NCBI GenBank assembly: GCA_028689195.1
Contig: JAQTWR010000123.1
Location: forward strand, 1-7,502
Length of the DNA: 7,502 nucleotides
Source: Anaerolineales bacterium
Lineage (GTDB): Bacteria > Chloroflexota > Anaerolineae > Anaerolineales > Villigracilaceae
Direction: 5' to 3'
A program made the position numbers and the translations under genes. The notes below the pieces were generated by a model. It was given only the letters and a program-made list of their open reading frames with translations, searched no databases and had not been told where the DNA came from. Shown in pieces: positions 1-6,169 of this stretch; within the stretch, counting starts at the first letter, position 1, and each line of letters starts with the position of its first letter.

Positions 1-333
1 TTTCATCGCGTATTGGAAGGTTTCATGGCGCAGGGCGGCGACCCGACGGGTTCCGGCATGGGCGGACCCGGCTATGAATTCGTGAACGAAGACAGCGACC
101 TGACCTTCAATAAGGCGGGCGTGGTCGCTATGGCAAACGCGGGGCGCGATACGAATGGCAGTCAGTTTTTCATCACGTTTGGACCGACCGAGCAGCTCAA
201 TGGCGGCTACACTATTTTTGGTCAGGTGATAGAAGGCATGGACGTGGTCAACGCGATTACATTCCGCGACCCAAATACCTCGCCGTCTTTTCAAGGCGAC
301 GCGATTGAGTCTGTAACGATTTCTGAAAAATAA
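1..333 (+). CDS. Cyclophilin-type peptidyl-prolyl cis-trans isomerase, C-terminal part
   Basis: Cyclophilins catalyse cis-trans isomerisation of peptide bonds before proline and assist protein folding. The frame is open from the first base (FHRVLEGF), so the true start lies upstream of the window; the TTG at 13 and ATG at 25 are internal. Visible family motifs in order are FHRV with the catalytic Arg, FMAQGGDPTG, NAGRDTNGSQFFIT, and LNGGYTIFGQVIEGMDVV. The Trp that binds cyclosporin in human CypA (TEWLDG) is Gln here (TEQLNG), and the following His is Tyr, as is common in bacterial members. The frame ends in TAA at 331-333. About 110 residues are visible of a domain that is usually 160-170, so roughly a third is missing. 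Whether a signal peptide or lipobox precedes it cannot be seen, so cytoplasmic or exported location is open. It converges with the lipoprotein gene downstream. Confidence 0.93.
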   Translation, partial: FHRVLEGFMAQGGDPTGSGMGGPGYEFVNEDSDLTFNKAGVVAMANAGRDTNGSQFFITFGPTEQLNGGYTIFGQVIEGMDVVNAITFRDPNTSPSFQGDAIESVTISEK

Positions 334-425
334 AAAAAATGGCGTCCAAAGTTTTAGGCTTTGTAAATTATTAACTTCGTCATTGCGAGGAGAGGAGCGA
401 CGAAGCGCTCCCCATTTTATGAATT

Positions 426-551
426 GACCTCTTGCAAAAGTATTTTTAGCCACGGATTACACAGATTTTCACGGATGAATTCAAAAAAATCTGTGTAAAT
501 CCGTGAAATCTGTGGTAAAGGTTTGCTTATTTTTGACTTATGCAAGAAGTC
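426..551. repeat. Third-layer inverted pair, CTCTTGCAAAAGT arms
   Basis: GACCTCTTGCAAAAGT at 426-441 and GACTTATGCAAGAAGTC at 535-551 are imperfect inverted copies. The complement of the right arm reads GACTTCTTGCATAAGTC and differs at only a few positions. Both are followed inward by a T/A-rich stretch (tatttttagc on the left, gcttattttt on the right), so the similarity extends about ten more bases. The pair encloses the core hairpin. Confidence 0.65.
450..515. repeat. Core hairpin made of ~12-base units
   Basis: CACGGATTACACAGATTTT at 451-469 pairs with 486-505 to give a 19-bp stem with a single bulged A at 497. The loop is 16 bases and contains GAATTC. The sequence is built from a roughly 12-base unit of the form CAC(A/G)GATTT(A/T)CA, seen twice or more in each arm, with a further copy (AAATCTGTGG) at 506-515. 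I recall very similar sequence as a widespread dispersed repeat in unrelated environmental bacteria. The 12-base periodicity is too short, and lacks the spacers, for a CRISPR array. Confidence 0.8.
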
Positions 552-638
552 TAATAAAAGATTGCTCGCTGCGCTCGCAATGACGCTAACAAAGGGAAGT
601 TATATTTTTACGAAGGCTTTGGACGCCGATTTTTTCTA

Positions 639-1115
639 CTACGGTCCGGGAGTCATCACGGGGTATTTTGAAGTGTCCAATCTTGGGTCGAGTCTAAGAT
701 AAATGGCTTCTATCCAGCAGGGATTATGAAAGTAAGGATTGCGGATGACATACCAGCCGGGGGTGTTTCCCATGCCGATGATTTCCACATACCTTTTGGG
801 ATTGATATTGCTGATTAATGTATAGTTCGAGCCGGGTCCCGTCCAACAGCCCGCAAACGCAGTGACGACGGGGCGCTTGAGCGGCTCGCTGCTGGTCGGT
901 TCGGCGGTGGGCGTTTCTGAGGGCGGCGGCGTGAATGTGGCGGCGGGCGTGGGCGAAGCCGCCTCTGCCGTTTGCGTTAAGGGAATGAATACTTGTTGAT
1001 ACACGGCGGTTAAGATAAAGTCTGCTGTTGGCGTTGGCGAAGCGGATGCAGACGCGCAACCCGTTATGCTAATTGCAATCAACCCGATTAGCGTGAATAA
1101 AAAGCGTTTGTTCAT
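639..1115 (-). CDS. Lipoprotein with SH3-like (SH3b) domain
   Basis: This is a predicted 158-residue lipoprotein tethered outside the cytoplasmic membrane. Starting at the ATG whose complement is 1113-1115, residues 1-20 form a lipoprotein signal: MNKR, a hydrophobic run, then the lipobox I-T-G-C with Cys20. Residues 21-80 are a low-complexity Ala/Ser/Thr/Pro linker. Residues 84-143 resemble a bacterial SH3 domain, with GCWTGPGSNYTLI, a central VEIIGMG strand, PGWYVI, and PCWIEAIYL. Cys90 and Cys133 sit where this type often carries a pair and may form a disulfide. Bacterial SH3 domains commonly bind cell-wall peptides, but the ligand here is unknown. The frame stays open upstream to 1301, but that extension is basic, lacks a leader and covers the promoter region, whereas GGAGA lies just before the chosen ATG. 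The gene is divergent from uvrB and convergent with the cyclophilin gene. Confidence 0.82.
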   Translation of the reverse strand: MNKRFLFTLIGLIAISITGCASASASPTPTADFILTAVYQQVFIPLTQTAEAASPTPAATFTPPPSETPTAEPTSSEPLKRPVVTAFAGCWTGPGSNYTLISNINPKRYVEIIGMGNTPGWYVIRNPYFHNPCWIEAIYLRLDPRLDTSKYPVMTPGP

Positions 1116-1120
1116 AAGAT

Positions 1121-1125
1121 TCTCC
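1121..1125 (-). promoter_or_regulatory. Ribosome binding site deciding the lipoprotein start
   Basis: On the - strand GGAGA lies five bases before the ATG (ACGGAGAATCTT then ATG). This favours the ATG at 1115, immediately before a lipoprotein leader, over the longer open frame starting at 1301. Confidence 0.7.
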
Positions 1126-1194
1126 GTTTTGTTCGAGCGATGTGAAGTCGCGTGGCTGCGCGGTAATTGCCTGCCATTTGATGACGGCTCTGTA

Positions 1195-1223
1195 AGCATA
1201 CCCAATAATCCGCGTCTGCGCAA
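1195..1223 (-). promoter_or_regulatory. Candidate promoter for the lipoprotein gene
   Basis: Read on the - strand, TTGCGC (1218-1223) and TATGCT (1195-1200) are separated by exactly 17 bases, resembling -35 and -10 boxes with several mismatches. They would leave a leader of about 75 bases before the ATG. No stronger candidate was seen in the interval. Confidence 0.35.
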
Positions 1224-1260
1224 TAAAATATTTTTTCTGGCTTTTCGCCGTCCTTTGAAG

Positions 1261-1266
1261 TAGAAT
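1261..1266 (+). promoter_or_regulatory. Candidate -10 box of uvrB
   Basis: TAGAAT matches the -10 consensus at five of six positions and lies 40 bases before the uvrB ATG. No good -35 box stands 16-18 bases upstream. The SOS box begins directly after it, so a repressor bound there would cover the transcription start, which supports the pairing. Confidence 0.45.
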
Positions 1267-1280
1267 AGAACAGACGTTCC
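1267..1280 (+). promoter_or_regulatory. LexA/DinR-type SOS box upstream of uvrB
   Basis: The sequence AGAACAGACGTTCC fits the Gram-positive SOS box CGAACRNRYGTTYC at 13 of 14 positions, differing only in the first base. The core is a perfect GAAC-N4-GTTC dyad. It ends 26 bases before the uvrB ATG and abuts the candidate -10 box, the usual position for LexA repression. uvrB is a classic SOS gene, so site and gene agree. Whether this genome encodes a LexA of matching specificity is not visible here. Confidence 0.75.
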
Positions 1281-1306
1281 CTCAATTATTCTCCCACACA
1301 AAAACT

Positions 1307-3343
<2,037 letters not shown>

Positions 3344-3366
3344 AGCGGTTTCTTATAACCCGCATA

Positions 3367-3392
3367 AACGAAAACAAGTTTTTCGTTATAAT
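3367..3392 (+). promoter_or_regulatory. Dyad and perfect -10 box before the VanW gene
   Basis: AACGAAAA (3367-3374) and TTTTCGTT (3380-3387) form a perfect 8-bp dyad with a five-base spacer. It runs straight into TATAAT (3387-3392), a perfect -10 hexamer. The ATG at 3400 starts seven bases after that box, where transcription would be expected to begin, so the message may be leaderless. No good -35 box is seen. The dyad could be an operator overlapping the promoter or an AT-rich hairpin after uvrB. Confidence 0.5.
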
Positions 3393-3399
3393 TCTTTCC

Positions 3400-5273
3400 A
3401 TGAGAAATATTTCTTCCCGCCGCGATTTGCCCAAACAGATTCTTGCGGCGCTGTTTGGCGGATTTACGCTTTATCTTGGCATCGTTGTCTTTTGGACGCT
3501 TGGTTATCAACTTGCGTATGCGGGACGAATCTTCCCCGGCGTTTCCGTCGCGGGCGTGGAACTTTCCGGGCTTTCGCCGAATGAAGCCGCGCTCAAATTG
3601 AGTCAAACGCTTTCATATCCCATCAACGGAAAAATATTATTCCGCAGCGCCGACAAGGTTTGGGTCGCTTCGCCCGCCGAGTTGGGCATGGTTTTCGACC
3701 CACCGCCAGCGCGAATGCCGCGTATCAATTTGGGCGTTCGGGAAATCCCTTCGACGCGCTGTCTTCGCAAACCAACGCCAGCGGATTTGGCGCGGACGTT
3801 TCTCCCGTCATCCTCTTCGACCAGCGCGTGGCGTATGGCTATTTGCAAAATATCGCCGCGCAAATTGACCAGCCGGTTGTGGAGGCGAGCCTGCATTTGG
3901 AAGGAACAAACGTCGTCGCGCAGCCCGGTCAAATTGGACGGTTGTTGAATCTCGACGCCACGCTTATTTATCTCGGCGCGCAGTTGCAAACCTTCCGCGA
4001 CGGCGAAACTCCGCTTGTCGTTGCCGAAGCCGCGCCGCGCTTGGCGGACGTCTCGTCTCAAGCCGAAGCCGCGCGACAAATTCTCAGCCAGCCGCTGACG
4101 ATTACCGTTCCCAATTATCGCGCAGGCGACCCGGGTCCGTGGAGTTATGATATTCCCGTCCTTGCGAATATGCTCGGCGTAAATGTTGTGGACGTAAACG
4201 GCGGCGCCGAAATGCACGTGGGATTGAATCCCGACGCGCTGCGTTTAACCTTGAACGAATTAAAAACCTATGTAGACCGCCAGCCCGCCAACGCGCGATT
4301 TATCTTCAACGATGTGACCTCCCAACTCGAAGCGATTCAAGCCTCGAATGTTGGGCGCGCAATGGACGTCGAAGCCAGCATCCGCGCCATCAACGAAGCG
4401 CTTCTGCGCGGAGAACACAACGTCGCGCTGGTTGTAGATGAACGGCAGCCCGCCGTCGCCGATACCGCCGCCGGCGCGGAACTGGGCGTCACGCAGCTTG
4501 TCGCCGCGCACACTACTTATTTTTATGGTTCGAGCACAGAGCGCATTCAAAATATCTCCGCCGCCGCTGCGCGTTATCATGGCGTGTTGGTCGCGCCGAA
4601 TGAAATCTTTTCGATGGGCGCGTATCTTGGCGACGTGAGCCTCGAAAACGGATTTGCCGAAGCGCTCATCATCTACGGTGGACGGACTATCAAGGGAGTT
4701 GGCGGCGGCGTGTGTCAGGTCAGCACCACGCTTTTTCGCACCGTCTTCGAGGCGGGCTACCCCGTCATTGAAAGGTATCCTCACGCCTATCGCGTGACTT
4801 ATTATGAAAAAACCGTCAGCGGCGCAAACGATCCCGATCTCGCGGGCATGGACGCCACCGTATATTTTCCGCTTGTGGATTTCAAATTTCACAACGACAC
4901 GCCCTACTGGCTGTTGATGGAAACCTATGTAGACGTTGCGGCGCGCAAACTCACATGGAAGATTTACTCTACATCCGATGGGCGCAGCGCCACATGGGAA
5001 ACGACGGGTCCCGTGAATATCGTTCCCGCCAGCGCCCCCATCTTTGAGGAAAACCCCGACCTGAAACCAAACGAGATCAAACAAATTGATTATGCCGCGC
5101 AGGGCGCCGACGTCACCGTCACGCGCACGGTTTGGCGCAACGGGCAAATCTATTTCACCGATCAATTCCAAACGCATTACCAACCCTGGTCGGCGATTTG
5201 TCAGTACGGCTCTGGCACCGAAAACCCGGAGAAGAAAGCGAAGAAAGACCTGCTATGCCTCTCGCCTAATTAA
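3400..5273 (+). pseudogene. VanW-family cell-wall protein, split by a one-base frameshift
   Basis: One gene is read in two frames. The frame from 3400 carries the N-terminus up to about 3701, then drifts into nonsense until a stop at 3946-3948. The frame offset by -1, open from about 3660, continues family-like sequence to TAA at 5271-5273. Adding one base after the Asp codon at 3697-3699 restores a 624-residue protein. Residues 14-38 form a membrane anchor with a basic N-terminus. Residues 40-100 (FPGVSVAGVELSGLSPNEAA) and a region around 215-330 resemble YoaR-type peptidoglycan-binding modules. Residues 372-510 are the VanW domain, including YFYGSSTERIQN, APNEIFSMG, GVGGGVCQVSTTLF with Cys439, and YPHAYRVTYYE. 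A polar tail ends the protein. VanW-domain proteins of Clostridioides difficile have been reported as L,D-transpeptidases using a Cys; that activity here is inference. The GTG at 3340, overlapping the uvrB stop, is an alternative start, but TATAAT just before 3400 favours the ATG. Intact family-like sequence on both sides suggests a sequencing error or a very recent mutation. Confidence 0.85.
3697..3704 (+). other. Frameshift point in the VanW gene
   Basis: The sequence is GACCCACC. The upstream frame reads GAC CCA CCG and gives Asp-Pro-Pro followed by sequence unlike the family. With one extra C it reads GAC CCC ACC GCC AGC and joins VFDP to TASANAAYQFGR, which fits the family pattern. The deleted base lies in or next to the CCC run at 3699-3701, a typical site for a homopolymer length error. 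No X-XXY-YYZ slippery heptamer is in register here. Confidence 0.75.
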
Positions 5274-5279
5274 TAATCT

Positions 5280-5326
5280 CCCTCATGGAGTTCCCCCTCT
5301 CCTTTTGGGAGAGGGCAGGGTGAGGG
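5280..5326. repeat. Two-tier GC-rich hairpin, possible dispersed repeat or terminator
   Basis: CCCTCTCC (5295-5302) pairs with GGAGAGGG (5308-5315) around a five-base loop, and outside it CCCTCA (5280-5285) pairs with TGAGGG (5321-5326). It lies seven bases after the VanW stop codon. It could stop transcription there, but no T run follows. Sequences of this form (GGGAGAGGGCAGGGTGAGGG) are, from memory, common dispersed repeats in many bacterial genomes, so a repeat is the likelier reading. Confidence 0.6.
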
Positions 5327-5349
5327 CGTGGAACATAATTACTCACTAA

Positions 5350-5358
5350 TGATACAAT
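5350..5358 (+). promoter_or_regulatory. Extended -10 promoter of the Trm112-HEAT-LCP cluster
   Basis: TGATACAAT fits the extended -10 pattern TGnTATAAT with one mismatch. Transcription would start near 5364-5366, giving a leader of about 14 bases. The -35 region has no clear hexamer, which is tolerated with an extended -10. It lies after a hairpin and directly before the first gene of a closely packed cluster. Confidence 0.5.
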
Positions 5359-5365
5359 CTTAAAA

Positions 5366-5371
5366 AAGGAG
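5366..5371 (+). promoter_or_regulatory. Ribosome binding site of the Trm112-like gene
   Basis: AAGGAG stands seven bases before the ATG at 5379. It is the strongest Shine-Dalgarno match in the window and fixes the start of this short gene. Confidence 0.75.
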
Positions 5372-5378
5372 ACCCATC

Positions 5379-5597
5379 ATGGTCAGTTCAGAATTACTCG
5401 AAATTTTACGTTGCCCCAACTGCGTGCGCGAAAAAGAAGGCAAACTCGTTTTACACAAAGACGCGTGGCTTGTCTGTCAGGATTGTTCGCGCAAATATCC
5501 CATCGTGGACGATATTCCCGTCATGTTGATTGACGAAGGGGATAAGTGGATTAATACCGCGCAAGACGCGCTGCCCGTCCCGCCTCCGCAAAAATAA
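5379..5597 (+). CDS. Trm112-like zinc-ribbon protein
   Basis: This is a 72-residue protein of the Trm112/UPF0434 type. Eukaryotic and archaeal Trm112 binds and activates several methyltransferases acting on tRNA, rRNA and release factors; the bacterial partners are poorly known. The start SSELLEILRCPNC, Cys12-x2-Cys15 and Cys33-x2-Cys36, and the hallmark YPIVDDIPVMLIDE (about 40-53) match the family. Four cysteines in two CxxC pairs suggest one bound zinc, as in some but not all members. The C-terminal 20 residues are Pro-rich and probably unstructured. The start is set by AAGGAG at 5366-5371. Its TAA shares a base with the ATG of the HEAT-repeat gene (TAATG), so the two are probably co-translated. 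I predict a cytoplasmic protein with no membrane segment. Confidence 0.9.
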   Translation: MVSSELLEILRCPNCVREKEGKLVLHKDAWLVCQDCSRKYPIVDDIPVMLIDEGDKWINTAQDALPVPPPQK

Positions 5598-6163
5598 TGA
5601 CGCAAGACTTGCTGGCTGAACTCGCCAGCGGAGACGACGCGCGCGCGGAAAATTCCATCCCCGCTATTGTGGAATTGGGAGCGGCGGCGATTCCTCTGCT
5701 GTTGGATTTGACTCGCGCCCCCGATGCGGATTCTCGGTGGTGGGCTGTGCGCGCCCTCGCCGCCTCGCGGCACACCCTGACCGCGCATTTGATCCCGCTC
5801 CTCGATGACTCTGCCCCCGAAGTGCGCGCCGCAACCGCGCTCGCGTTGTGCGCCCATCCGCATGAAGACGCAATCCCCGCGCTGATCAAAACCCTCGCGG
5901 ACGAAGATTCCATCGCGGCGGGGTTGGCGGCGACCGCATTGACGAAAATCGGAAAATCCGCCGCGTTGAGTCTCATCGAGGTAATGAAATCCGCGCCGAT
6001 AAACATCCGCATTTTGGCGTTGCGCGCCTTATCCGAAATTGGCGACCATCGCGCCATTCCCGTATTGATGCAATCCATGAGCGAAGAATCAGCCGTGCTG
6101 CAATATTGGGCGCAGATCGGCTTGGAACGACTTGGGCTGGATATGGTATATATTAAGCCCTGA
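5597..6163 (+). CDS. HEAT-repeat protein
   Basis: This 188-residue all-helical protein has about five or six HEAT/PBS-lyase-type repeats covering nearly its whole length. Approximate units are 15-42 (NSIPAIVELGAAAIPLLLDL), 46-70 (WWAVRALAAS), 72-101 (PEVRAATALAL with AIPALIKTL), 103-131 (AAGLAATALTKIG), 134-161 (NIRILALRALSEIG with AIPVLMQS) and a last partial unit ending ERLGL. Each pairs a helix with the V/I-R-x-x-A-x-x-A-L signature and a second helix with AIPxL. HEAT arrays are protein-binding scaffolds; no catalytic residues can be named. There is no signal peptide or membrane segment, so it is probably cytoplasmic. The ATG overlaps the stop of the Trm112-like gene in TAATG, and the LCP gene follows after six bases. 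A partner role with the Trm112-like protein is suggested only by adjacency. Confidence 0.87.
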   Translation: MTQDLLAELASGDDARAENSIPAIVELGAAAIPLLLDLTRAPDADSRWWAVRALAASRHTLTAHLIPLLDDSAPEVRAATALALCAHPHEDAIPALIKTLADEDSIAAGLAATALTKIGKSAALSLIEVMKSAPINIRILALRALSEIGDHRAIPVLMQSMSEESAVLQYWAQIGLERLGLDMVYIKP

Positions 6164-6169
6164 GGTTAT

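Larger units (their letters stand above)
378..585. repeat. REP-like inverted pair, CGTCATTGCGAG arms
   Basis: A perfect 12-base inverted pair, CGTCATTGCGAG at 378-389 and CTCGCAATGACG at 574-585, forms the second layer of the nested repeat. Each half also carries its own small palindrome. On the left, GGAGCG (394-399) pairs with CGCTCC (406-411) around ACGAAG; on the right, ATTGC (561-565) pairs with GCAAT (577-581). From memory, sequences of the form CGTCATTGCGAGGAG...GCGACGAAGC recur as dispersed repeats in several environmental bacterial genomes. The copy number in this genome cannot be judged from one window. Confidence 0.7.
341..627. repeat. Large nested inverted repeat (outer arms)
   Basis: This gene-free stretch between two convergent genes is built as inverted repeats inside inverted repeats. 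The outermost arms are an 11-base perfect pair, GGCGTCCAAAG at 341-351 and CTTTGGACGCC at 617-627. A weaker continuation follows: the left arm at about 356-377 and the complement of the right arm match at 16 of 22 positions, both ending in TAACTT. Inside lie pairs at 378-389/574-585, 426-441/535-551 and a core hairpin at 451-505. The region is AT-rich compared with the flanking genes and has no convincing ORF. It could be a non-autonomous mobile element (MITE-like) or successive insertions into one site. I see no transposase and no clear target duplication. Confidence 0.8.
332..636. terminator. Possible bidirectional terminator with arms split far apart
   Basis: The outer inverted repeat has the flanks of an intrinsic terminator on both strands. 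Eight A residues (332-339) precede the left arm GGCGTCCAAAG, and a T tract (631-635) follows the right arm CTTTGGACGCC. A stem with these tracts would suit the end of both convergent genes. The arms are now about 265 bases apart, so efficient termination is doubtful. The proposal is inference from the tracts and arm symmetry. Confidence 0.3.

Noticed and set aside
450..515. Possible short CRISPR-like array
   Set aside because: The repeated unit is only about 12 bases, has no unique spacers of uniform length, and the copies are in inverted orientation.
724..1059. 111-codon minus-strand open frame inside the lipoprotein gene
   Set aside because: Arg/His-rich translation typical of a shifted frame of a GC-rich gene, with no domain and full overlap with a supported gene.
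1235..1266. A full -35/-10 promoter for uvrB
   Set aside because: Only the -10 box TAGAAT is convincing; no hexamer 16-18 bases upstream resembles TTGACA, so only the -10 is listed.
1116..1301. N-terminal extension of the lipoprotein reading frame up to 1301
   Set aside because: The extra 62 residues are basic and low in family likeness, overlap the candidate promoter and the SOS box, and would bury the lipoprotein signal in mid-protein. GGAGA stands just before the ATG at 1115.
3690..3704. Programmed -1 ribosomal frameshift in the VanW gene
   Set aside because: No X-XXY-YYZ slippery heptamer is in register near the break, and single-frame orthologues are the rule for this family as far as I know.
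4260..5183. 307-codon minus-strand open frame opposite the VanW domain
   Set aside because: It is long but antisense to conserved VanW motifs. Its Gly/Asp/His/Arg-rich composition is that of a mirror frame in GC-rich coding DNA.
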